A stretch of DNA of 64,000 nucleotides from Candidatus Sericytochromatia bacterium. Lineage in GTDB: Bacteria > Cyanobacteriota > Sericytochromatia > UBA7694 > JACMQJ01. Position 1 is the stretch's first letter; each line of letters begins with the position of its first letter. Below are positions 1-8,700 of the stretch, one piece after another. The notes beneath the pieces are model-generated. The model was not told the origin of the DNA and did not search any database. It saw only the letters and a list, made by a program, of their open reading frames with translations. Position numbers and translations under genes: made by a program. Location of the stretch: the NCBI GenBank assembly GCA_026004035.1, contig BPII01000010.1, positions 1 to 64,000 on the forward strand. The letters run 5' to 3'.

Positions 1-1
1 T

Positions 2-670
2 AATGAAAAAGAATTAAAATCTTTTTTAAGTAAGGTAGTTGGATATAATTATTTTGATTATGAAAATAATCTTGAAAGTGTAGAAATACATCAAATTAAA
101 TCTATTGAATTATTAGATAATGGGTATAAATTGATTTTTTATGATAATTTTGATGGAAGTAATTTAATTTATAAATGGAAATCTGGAACAGAATTATTTT
201 TTGTAGTGCCAACTATTATTGATGATTTTATAGATGAAAGTTATAAAATGCCTGCAATATCTATTACTTATAATTTTCCAGAGATTGATAAATTGAATAC
301 TACTAGAAATGATAAAGTTTTCAATATAATGGTTGATAGAGAAAATAATAAATTTAATTATGGTTTAATAAAAACGTTTAATTGCTTAAAAATTGAATTG
401 ACAATATCGGTATTTGCTAATAATATAGAATTATCAAACAAACTAGTAAATATTGTAAGAAATAAAATTGACGGACTAGGTTATATTAGTATATTTGATT
501 TATATTTCGATATGGAAGATATTGATGTCAGAACCATTTCAGTTTTTGATGAATACTCTCCGTCAGCAGAATTTTCATTAAGTATAAATTGTTTTGAGAA
601 ATTTAGTGATATTGATTATAATAAGTTATATGTTTTTAAAGAAATAGATTTAGAAGTAGATGTCTTATAG
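2..670 (+). CDS. hypothetical protein, 5' end cut by window, upstream of tail sheath
   Basis: The reading frame is open from base 2 to the stop at 668-670 with no in-frame stop, so the gene begins left of the window; a TTG at 131 is only an internal codon. The visible 222 residues are acidic and rich in Asp, Phe and Ile, with no motif I recognise. Its position two genes before the tail sheath suggests a neck or tail-completion protein, but that is inference from gene order only. Confidence 0.7.
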   Translation, partial: NEKELKSFLSKVVGYNYFDYENNLESVEIHQIKSIELLDNGYKLIFYDNFDGSNLIYKWKSGTELFFVVPTIIDDFIDESYKMPAISITYNFPEIDKLNTTRNDKVFNIMVDRENNKFNYGLIKTFNCLKIELTISVFANNIELSNKLVNIVRNKIDGLGYISIFDLYFDMEDIDVRTISVFDEYSPSAEFSLSINCFEKFSDIDYNKLYVFKEIDLEVDVL

Positions 671-727
671 ATAATATTTCATTTGAGAAGATATTTTAGT
701 TTATAGAATAGAAATTAGGAGGTAGTT

Positions 728-1042
728 ATGGCTAAGAGCTATTCATTTTTAGAAGGAGATAGTATTGAGAATATTGAAAGTGTTGAACAAAAACAGGATA
801 AATTGGAAGATAAAAAAATCTCTAATAAAGGAGATAAAGAAATGGGAAGTAAAAATGAAAAGACTGAGAATAAAATAAAGATTTTTAATAGAACAAATGA
901 GGATATAGAAGTTACATTAGGAAGTAAGAAATTAACTTTCAAGAAATTAGGATACACAGAAATTTCAGATAAAGATTATGAAAGTTTAATGAAAGAAGAG
1001 ATTTTTTCTTTTTATAGAGGTAGATTATTAATTAAAAATTAA
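728..1042 (+). CDS. hypothetical small charged protein before the sheath gene
   Basis: This 104-residue protein starts at an ATG behind a GGAGG ribosome site. Residues 10-50 are almost only Glu, Lys, Asp and Asn and are probably disordered. The C-terminal half (from about residue 50) could form a small beta-rich domain. It ends 13 bases before the sheath gene and is likely co-transcribed with it. I do not recognise a family; a structural or assembly role is only suggested by context. Confidence 0.75.
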   Translation: MAKSYSFLEGDSIENIESVEQKQDKLEDKKISNKGDKEMGSKNEKTENKIKIFNRTNEDIEVTLGSKKLTFKKLGYTEISDKDYESLMKEEIFSFYRGRLLIKN

Positions 1043-1055
1043 TAGGAGGTATTAA

Positions 1056-2843
1056 ATGGCTGATTTATATATAGGTGTTAATGTAAAAGATGCTCAAACT
1101 TTATCTTTAAGACGTCCTGGTTTAGACAATGCTCCGTTAAATACTGCTGGATTTTTAGTTTATAGTGTTAGAGGTATTGATGATGTTATGGTATTTAGCG
1201 ATTTTGATTCAGCTAAAAGGGCATTAGGCGGATTTGATAATAATTATTATGGAATGTATGCGATTAAAGGTTTTTTCGATAATGTAGGTTCAAATGGTAT
1301 TTTGTTTGTTAAAAGATTGATTGATTCTTCTAGTGCATTACCTTCAAGTGCTACATATCAAACAAGAGATACTTTAGGAACAGCTTTTGAAATTAAAGCT
1401 GGTTTTAGAGGGCAAGTTGATAGGGGTACTTGGGGTAATAATTTAAAAGTTAATGTAGTGGATGAAGTTATTGTATTATCTAATTTAGCGGCTAATGCAT
1501 CATCAGGTGCTAATCAAATTCAAGTAGATTCTATTGATGGATATGAAGTAAATGATATAGTTAAAATAGATAATGGTACAAATACAGAATATTTTTATAT
1601 AACATCTATTGATGAACAAAATTTACTTTTAACTTTAAATGGAAATTTAGTTAATTCTTATTCTTCACCAGGTACAACAATTTCAAGGGTTAGATATTCA
1701 ATATATGTATATTATGTAGATCCTTCCAACGGTATTCCTTCATTAGTTGAACAATTTGTAAGTTTATCTTCTAATCCTAATCATAGTAGATATGTAGGGG
1801 ATATTGTTAACAATACAGAAACAGGATCTTCTTTTATTGTTATTGAGAATATTGATATCACAGGAACTTATGATAAGATGCCATCTCCTAATATTGATTC
1901 TAGTTTTGCTAATTCAACTTCATTAACTGGTGGATCTAATGGTAATCCTATTATTACTGGAAATTTACCATCTTATTATGCGACATTAGATAAGTATCCT
2001 ATAAGATTTGTGGCAAATGTTGAAATGTTTGGTGAATCAGCTTATGAAAAAGGTAAAGAATATGCTGATTCTATGAAGGATCGTGTATTTGTATTCAATT
2101 TACCTGATTTAGGTATGTCGAGTGTTCCATCTTTTTCAAGTTTTGATGATATTATATCTTGGATAAAACCAAAAAGAAGATCTGTTAGATATTATAGTAT
2201 GATTGTTAAAGATTGGGTAAATGTTGATAATCCATTAGGAACAGCGTTAAATCCTTATAAAAAAGTTCCTATTGTTGGACATTTGATAGGTTATATGATA
2301 GATCAAATTCTTAAAAAAGGTGTTCATAGAGTTCCAGCTAATACTATTGAATCTATTAAAGGTATAGTAAATATATCTAATGAAGTAATAGACAGAGCTA
2401 AGTTAACAGAATTAGTTGAGAATGGTATAAATGTTGTAAGTACGATAAGCAATGGATTTTATTTAAGAAGTTCAAGAACTATATCTCTTTCAAGAATAGA
2501 AAGATATTTAAATACTATAATGACATTAATTTATGTAAAAGAATCTTTAAAAGGTATAATGATACCTTACGAGAATTATCCAACAGAAAGTTTACCTGCA
2601 TTAGCAGAACAAGTAATTAAAGATTGGGCTAAGAATTTTTATGAATCTAGTTCAAATGGTGGAGCAGAAGGTGGGTTTGGACAGGGTTCATTTGACGAGG
2701 TATTTAAGGTAATAGTAGATGAGTCTGTTAATCCTAAACCTCAATTAGCAGATGGTATAGTAAAGGCATTAGTTTATTTTGTACCACCATCTTCACCAGC
2801 TGAGAAAATATTATTAGAAGTAGGTTTAATTGATTTAATTTAA
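1056..2843 (+). CDS. contractile tail sheath protein
   Basis: The 595-residue product has the length and layout of myovirus tail sheath proteins, which polymerise around the tail tube and contract on infection. The N-terminal region starts with the sheath-like strand and an early Pro-Gly turn. The C-terminal region (about residues 450-595) shows the conserved sheath signature: a 'NGINV' segment, an 'RTIS' strand, then the helix 'IERYLNTIMTLIYVKESLKG'. A GGAGG site precedes the ATG. The tube gene follows 17 bases downstream, the usual sheath-tube order. Confidence 0.92.
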   Translation: MADLYIGVNVKDAQTLSLRRPGLDNAPLNTAGFLVYSVRGIDDVMVFSDFDSAKRALGGFDNNYYGMYAIKGFFDNVGSNGILFVKRLIDSSSALPSSATYQTRDTLGTAFEIKAGFRGQVDRGTWGNNLKVNVVDEVIVLSNLAANASSGANQIQVDSIDGYEVNDIVKIDNGTNTEYFYITSIDEQNLLLTLNGNLVNSYSSPGTTISRVRYSIYVYYVDPSNGIPSLVEQFVSLSSNPNHSRYVGDIVNNTETGSSFIVIENIDITGTYDKMPSPNIDSSFANSTSLTGGSNGNPIITGNLPSYYATLDKYPIRFVANVEMFGESAYEKGKEYADSMKDRVFVFNLPDLGMSSVPSFSSFDDIISWIKPKRRSVRYYSMIVKDWVNVDNPLGTALNPYKKVPIVGHLIGYMIDQILKKGVHRVPANTIESIKGIVNISNEVIDRAKLTELVENGINVVSTISNGFYLRSSRTISLSRIERYLNTIMTLIYVKESLKGIMIPYENYPTESLPALAEQVIKDWAKNFYESSSNGGAEGGFGQGSFDEVFKVIVDESVNPKPQLADGIVKALVYFVPPSSPAEKILLEVGLIDLI

Positions 2844-2860
2844 ATTAAAGGAGGATCAAA

Positions 2861-3487
2861 ATGGCTTGTAGTGCTAATAATATAATCAAATATGTAGTTT
2901 ATATAGAACCTGGTTGTATCTTTAAGGATGATGCTGGTAATCCAACATCAGAATTTACTAATATACAAAATGTTTATGTTATAAACGGGATTAATGCTTT
3001 CACGACAGTAAATCAAAGAGTACCAATTCATGATATAGTTTCTATTGGAAATGAGATGACTGCTGGTGAATTAAACTCACTTGAAGTACCAGTTGGGGAT
3101 AGAAAGGCAAAAACAACAGATGGTATTAGGAATTTACCAGATTTAGATATGGTACTTAAAATTGACAGATCTATAAATCCTGCTTCACCAACTAAAACAA
3201 CAATACATTTTTTTGCTGATTGGTGGAAAAATAGAAATTTATGGGATTTTAATTTCTATATAATGATAACAAATAAGGCTTATCAACATCTCTATGGATA
3301 TAAATACACTGGTGTAACTTTAGCTAAATTTGGAACTGAATCTATTTCAATAGAAGATGTAAAAAGAGGTCAAATTCAATTAAGATTTTATCCTGATAAT
3401 GCTCAATTAGTTGATTGTAATGGGGATGTTATTGATTCATCTTCTGGAAGCTCTTTACCAACAGCTTTTGGAGTTTGTGCCGTATAA
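2861..3487 (+). CDS. tail tube protein (probable)
   Basis: This 208-residue protein follows the sheath gene directly, has a strong AAAGGAGG site, and is followed at once by a terminator, as expected for an abundant structural gene. Length and position fit the inner tail tube of a contractile tail. The family assignment rests on synteny rather than on a clear motif. Its first residues (MAC, then Ala-Asn) resemble the start of the next gene, so the two may be distantly related tube-type proteins. Confidence 0.65.
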   Translation: MACSANNIIKYVVYIEPGCIFKDDAGNPTSEFTNIQNVYVINGINAFTTVNQRVPIHDIVSIGNEMTAGELNSLEVPVGDRKAKTTDGIRNLPDLDMVLKIDRSINPASPTKTTIHFFADWWKNRNLWDFNFYIMITNKAYQHLYGYKYTGVTLAKFGTESISIEDVKRGQIQLRFYPDNAQLVDCNGDVIDSSSGSSLPTAFGVCAV

Positions 3488-3493
3488 TTTATA

Positions 3494-3516
3494 GGGGCTT
3501 TATAGCCCCCGTTTTT
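3494..3516 (+). terminator. rho-independent terminator after the tube gene
   Basis: GGGGCT (3494-3499) pairs with AGCCCC (3504-3509) around a TTAT loop and is followed by a T run. It probably sets apart the highly expressed sheath and tube genes. Confidence 0.85.
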
Positions 3517-3524
3517 ATTTAATT

Positions 3525-4172
3525 ATGGCTTGTACTACAGCTAATAGTAAAAGATCTGGTGTAGTAACCCCACTTTTTAGGATAAGATCAAAAGGTGGTT
3601 TGTTTCAAGAACCTGGAGGAATAATACAAGGTATAAGTAATTTATTTAGGAAATCGTCAGATTTAATTTTTTTACCGATATCTAAAGAATTTTTAGATTT
3701 TTTTATTTTAAATGCTGTTGATATTAAAGAAATATTCAGGGCAATGGGATCAGGGAAATACATATTTTGTTCTATAAAAACACCAGCTAGTTTCAAGTTA
3801 TTAGAAAATGAAACATTTACTGTTAATGAGAAATTTAGAAAGGTAGAAGTTGTTACAAATGTAAAGAAGGTTTCTGATATTAATATTGAGATGCATTTTT
3901 TTCATTACAATAGAAGAAGTATTCTAGAATATTTATTTTTTGTAACGTTATATAGATATAGAGCCTATACAACTTTTGATGTTCTTATAGATTTTACTAA
4001 TAATTATTTTACTACTATATTTTCTTATGATTTTATAGATTGTTCAATAAAAAGTGCTGAAATATTTACAGAACAGGAATTTGACGAATTTGGTAATGTA
4101 ATATCAACAAAATCTAAACCTTTCAAGTTAAGATTAACGTTAATTCCTTATGATGTAAAAATTAGAATATAG
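3525..4172 (+). CDS. tail protein, possible second tube-like protein
   Basis: The 215-residue product lies between the tube gene and the tail assembly chaperone. It begins MACTTAN, close to the tube protein start MACSANN, and the DNA at both starts is nearly identical. The ATG sits only a few bases after the terminator T run and lacks a Shine-Dalgarno sequence, so expression may be low or leaderless. The C-terminal half has alternating beta-strand pattern. A tube-like or tail-terminator role is inferred from position; no motif proves it. Confidence 0.6.
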   Translation: MACTTANSKRSGVVTPLFRIRSKGGLFQEPGGIIQGISNLFRKSSDLIFLPISKEFLDFFILNAVDIKEIFRAMGSGKYIFCSIKTPASFKLLENETFTVNEKFRKVEVVTNVKKVSDINIEMHFFHYNRRSILEYLFFVTLYRYRAYTTFDVLIDFTNNYFTTIFSYDFIDCSIKSAEIFTEQEFDEFGNVISTKSKPFKLRLTLIPYDVKIRI

Positions 4173-4180
4173 ATTATTGA

Positions 4181-4210
4181 TTGACATTTTATTATTAATA
4201 AATTTATTGT
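4181..4210 (+). promoter_or_regulatory. sigma-70-like promoter, probably leaderless
   Basis: TTGACA at 4181-4186 is followed after 18 bases by TATTGT (4205-4210), six bases before the ATG at 4217. No Shine-Dalgarno sequence is present, so the transcript would start at or next to the start codon. Confidence 0.5.
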
Positions 4211-4216
4211 TATATT

Positions 4217-5266
4217 ATGGAAAATAAGAAAAATAGTTTAGATGATACTTTATTTACAAGTAAAAAAAATTCAGGGTCTTCTGATGAATTAAGTATAGAT
4301 AATTATGTTGAAAAATCTATAAACCAATATTCAAATTCTTTCTACGAAAATTTAAAAGATATTAATTTACTTGAAGATAGTGTAGCCATTAAATTGACTG
4401 TTCCTGTATACTTTCAAGATAAAAAATTGGTAGCTGTAAGAATAAAAAGACTATATGTAAAAGATATATCAATGTTAAAAAAAGATTTATCAAAATATGA
4501 TTTTTCAGAAGGAAGGAATATTCATTTGGTTTATAGGTTTTTTGAAACTATACTTTCTTATTCTCTTGAAAGTTTTATATCAGAAGACGGTGAAGATGTA
4601 GATAAAAAATTTAATAGTAGAATAATTTCTTTAATTCCAGTAAATAATGTAACTAAGTTATTAACTGCCATATTTTTGTTAAATCGTGAAAAACCCTATA
4701 TAAATGCTAATTATGAATGTAAATCTTGTAATGTTTTAAATATGTTTGATATAGATCCAGAAGATCCTGATAAAAGAACTTTTCCAGAGGGGGAATTTCA
4801 CGATTTTATGGAGAATATTTTTGATTTTATGGTGGAAGATTATGATATATTTGATGAGAACTTTCAAGAGGAATTTTGTAAAATAGAATTACAAAAACCA
4901 TTCATAATTGATTATAATGAAAAACAGATAAAAGTAGAAACTATATATTTAAAATATCCTTCGATAGGATTATATAATGAAGTGTTAAGTAATCCTAAAA
5001 AAAGAGAAACGTCTGAATTATGGGTAATATACCAGATTATATTTAGAATAAATGATTTAACAGAAGATGAGACATCCTACTTGAAAAGAGTTGTAGGTAT
5101 TAATAATCTCTTTTCAAAGTTTCATGTTAAAGATTTTAAATTGATAAATGATAATTTATTTAGAGATGGATTATCTTTTGAACATAGTTTTACTTGTATG
5201 AATTGTGGAGCTGTTAATAATGTCAGTATGGATCTTACAAATTTTTTCGGATACCTTTCGGATTAG
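4217..5266 (+). CDS. tail assembly chaperone, zero-frame product (gpG-like position)
   Basis: The 349-residue protein sits immediately upstream of the tape measure gene, where tail assembly chaperones are normally encoded, and ends in a slippery sequence that gives access to a second open frame. It has two CxxC pairs: 'CKSC' near residue 172 and 'CMNC' near residue 331, which could form a zinc-binding knuckle. It is longer than lambda gpG. T4-type baseplate hub chaperones also carry CxxC pairs, so a hub-chaperone role is the alternative. The start has no ribosome site and follows a promoter directly. Confidence 0.6.
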   Translation: MENKKNSLDDTLFTSKKNSGSSDELSIDNYVEKSINQYSNSFYENLKDINLLEDSVAIKLTVPVYFQDKKLVAVRIKRLYVKDISMLKKDLSKYDFSEGRNIHLVYRFFETILSYSLESFISEDGEDVDKKFNSRIISLIPVNNVTKLLTAIFLLNREKPYINANYECKSCNVLNMFDIDPEDPDKRTFPEGEFHDFMENIFDFMVEDYDIFDENFQEEFCKIELQKPFIIDYNEKQIKVETIYLKYPSIGLYNEVLSNPKKRETSELWVIYQIIFRINDLTEDETSYLKRVVGINNLFSKFHVKDFKLINDNLFRDGLSFEHSFTCMNCGAVNNVSMDLTNFFGYLSD

Positions 5267-5721
5267 ATAGTGACGTAGAAGTAGTATTAACTCAGGAAGC
5301 TAATGAAAAATTAACTATTTTCTTTGGTGATAAGAATATAAAAGTACTTCCTGAGGAATTATATTACAATTATATAGGATTTGAAATTTTTAAATTTATT
5401 GATAATAATTATCATATTTTTATTGACAAAATTCCATATTCTGTCTTTTCTAATTTAAAGAATCTTTATTTTTATAGTTTTTTTGTATTCAGTTATTATA
5501 TTGATCCTGATTATATATTTCAGGTTGACAGCTATTTAATGGTTTTATCTAAGGGCGGGTTGACTAAGAAAGATTTAGATAGAATGAGTCTTTTTGAAAA
5601 AAGGAAATATTTAGATTATCTAGTAGATATATTTAGGGCTATGAATGATCCAGATTATAAGAAATATTCAGATAATTCTGTAAAAGTGTTAGAGAATGAT
5701 GAAGAATTAAATGAAGGATAA
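5239..5721 (+). CDS. -1 frameshift extension of the tail assembly chaperone (gpGT-like)
   Basis: At 5239-5248 the bases A_AAT_TTT and T_TTT_TTC (in the zero frame) overlap, both fitting the X_XXY_YYZ slippery pattern. A -1 shift moves from the 349-residue frame into a frame open to 5721. That frame has no ATG, GTG or TTG between the shift site and 5539, so its first about 100 codons can be translated only by frameshifting. The fused protein would be about 500 residues. This is the lambda G/GT arrangement, found before tape measure genes in most long-tailed phages. Confidence 0.75.
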   Translation, partial: KFFRIPFGLDSDVEVVLTQEANEKLTIFFGDKNIKVLPEELYYNYIGFEIFKFIDNNYHIFIDKIPYSVFSNLKNLYFYSFFVFSYYIDPDYIFQVDSYLMVLSKGGLTKKDLDRMSLFEKRKYLDYLVDIFRAMNDPDYKKYSDNSVKVLENDEELNEG

Positions 5722-5726
5722 TAGGG

Positions 5727-8700
5727 ATGGCTTTTGAAGAGGATATAAGAGAGCTGGATCGTGTAAATAGAGAATTAAAAGAGATTTATAAGAGATTAAC
5801 ATCAATATATAAGGATATTGGTAATTTAAACAAAACTTATGATCAACCTGAACAGAAAGAATTAAAAAATAAAATAAGAAAAGAATCAATACAGATAAGG
5901 AACAGTTTAAATTTATTTGTATCTAATATTCAAAAATCGATAGGAAATATAAGTAATCAACTTTCAAGTTCAATGTCTGAAATACCTAACGAATCACTTG
6001 AAAAAATAAAAGATAGTGTTATTAAACTGCAATCAAATTTATCTTCATTACCAATTTATTTTAATAGTATAAATAGAGCATTGGGGGATTCTGTATTTTC
6101 TATAAAGAGGTTTTATGAAGATACGATTAGTTTTAGTGATTTAGCGAGTGAAATTATTAAGCAAAATCAACTTAGAGTAAGATCAGCTGTTGGTGGCTTT
6201 GGTGGTATTGGTGGTGGAGGGGGGCAGGAAACAGAGGGAGGTACTGGTGATGGAGGTTCACAATCATTTGTAAGTAGATTAGCATCTGCATCATTAACAG
6301 GTCTTATTATTTCGAGAAGTTTAATGAATGATTTTACTAAATATAAAGCTACTCAACAATCATTATTTCAAACAATATTTAGATTTTTATTTTCATCTAG
6401 TTTAACAGCTAAACCGAGGGAGACTGATTTTAAAGATTTTGCTAGAATAGTTTTTGGAGATGTAGATAGTTGGCGTAAGATAGATCCGTTAACTATTTTT
6501 CAATCTTTTGAATTAGCTGTAAATGAATTTAGAAGAGCTATTTTAAATTTTAATAATTTGAATAATTACCAAAGAAGACTTTTACTAAAAGAAGCTAGTG
6601 TTTCAAATTTTCCATCATTTTTAAAATCATCAAGAGCAATCGATAATATTAAAAAAATAGAAGATTTTTATGATGATTTTACTAAAAGATTAGAAGGTGA
6701 AGAGGTTTTAGATGTTAATTTATTGAAAAGATTTAATGTTTCTTTAAAAAATTTTACTGATAATATTAGTTATGAATCTTCATTTTTACCATCTATTTTT
6801 TCTGGTATAGAACAGAATATAAGAGAAAGTATCGGATTTTTAGGAGATAAAGAAGTTCCATTAAAACTATCAGATATAGTATATGAAGTTTTAAATAGAA
6901 ATTTATTTGGAGGAAAAGCTGGAATAAAACCTAATGCAAGTTTAGTTCTATTTAATAGAATAGAAGAAATCGTTGATAAGTTTTCAAGTGGTTTGGATTT
7001 AAATGATGAAGAAGTTAGAAATGAAATTGGAAATTTAAGAAAAAGTTTACTTTTAATGAATAAAAGTACCTATCGTTTTACTACTTTACTTAATGAAGTG
7101 GCTGGAAGATTTTTAGCATCATTTTTAAATATAGATATTGTTAAGTTTACAAAAAATTTTACTGATTTTTCTAATCTTTCTTTATCTAAAATAGTAGAAA
7201 GTTTTAAAAAAGGTGAAATAAGGACATTCAATCCTTTTATAAGAGTAAATATAGTCGGAGAAAAAACTGGTGAATATTTTAAAAGTTTATTAAAAAAGAG
7301 GACTTTACCGTCAGCTTTAGGTCTTGGAGCTTTAAAAGGTTTAACTTCGTTTTTAGGACTTGAAAGAGGTATTACAGAGATAGCATCTTTAAAAGCAAAA
7401 TTATTAGAGTTAGATGATTTAGGAAGTAGTATATTTTCTAAAACAATGGCTGTAATTTCAAGTGTATTTAGTGCAGGTTCAAAAACATTACTTGATGTTA
7501 TAAAAAAAGTAGCAAATGCTATAAAATATCCTTTATCAATAGCTTTAAAACAAGTACAAGCGTTATCTGTTGCTATATCAGGATTAGCAGTTGTTGCGGG
7601 ATTAGCTTTTGGATCTGTGTATTTTGGTTTAATAAGACCTTTAGTTGAGTCTGCAAAAGTAAGTGAACAAAGATTTGTAAGGTTAGAATCGGCTTTACAG
7701 AGTACAACACAAGCTGTTTATGAATATCAAAGAGCAATACAATTTGCTTCAAGAACACCATTTTTAATCTCACAGGTATCTGATGCTTCTGCAATGTTAA
7801 GAGCATTCCAATTTGATCCGTTTGAGAAGGTTGGTGAGAGTGGTAGAATGTTGATAGAGATTTTAGGGGACATGGCTGGTGCTATGGGAACTGATCTTGA
7901 AACAGCTACTTGGGCTTTGATTAGGGCACAAGTTGGCGAATGGGAAATTATGCAAAATAACTTTCAAATATCAGCTAGAATGATACCTCAATTAAAAGGA
8001 CTAGCAAGTGGAACAAAAGAATATGGACAAGCAATAGTTGAATTTTTAGATAAACAACAAAGATTTATGGGCGGCTTGTTTAAAATGAGCCAATCTATAC
8101 AAGGTATGCAGTCTAATATAAGAGATTTTCTAGGGGTTATATTAGAATATGCAATAGGTATAGTTGATGCTAATAGTATGTTAAGAGGTACTACGTTTGT
8201 TGATGAATATAAAGAATTTTTGAGGGGTACTTATTTTAGAGTTACAGCAAGGGATGTTGTAGAAAATATAAAGAATATTGAATTAATGAGTCAGTCTGCT
8301 TCTTATGGTATAAGAAAATTAGCAGATCAGTTTGATAAAGAGTTTAATAGAATGGGGGATGATGTAATAAATTTATATAATCTTTCAGAGCAGTTAAAAG
8401 AGAGTATATCTTTCAAGGATGTAAGAAATGAGATAAAACCGTTTATTTCAGAAATGGAAAAATTAAATGAAATAGAAAAAGAAAGATTTTTCTTTGCTTC
8501 TGTAATACCTACTTTATGGTCTAAATTAAAAGCACCAGAACAACCTCAAATAGCACCAGATTCTTTTAGATTGGCAATGGCTCAAACTTTATTATTTGGT
8601 AATGAATTAACTAAAACATTGGGTAGAATTTTAGGAATTGTACTTTCTATCATAATGAAATTGTTTTATCCTGTACAGAGATTATTTGAATTTATTATAG

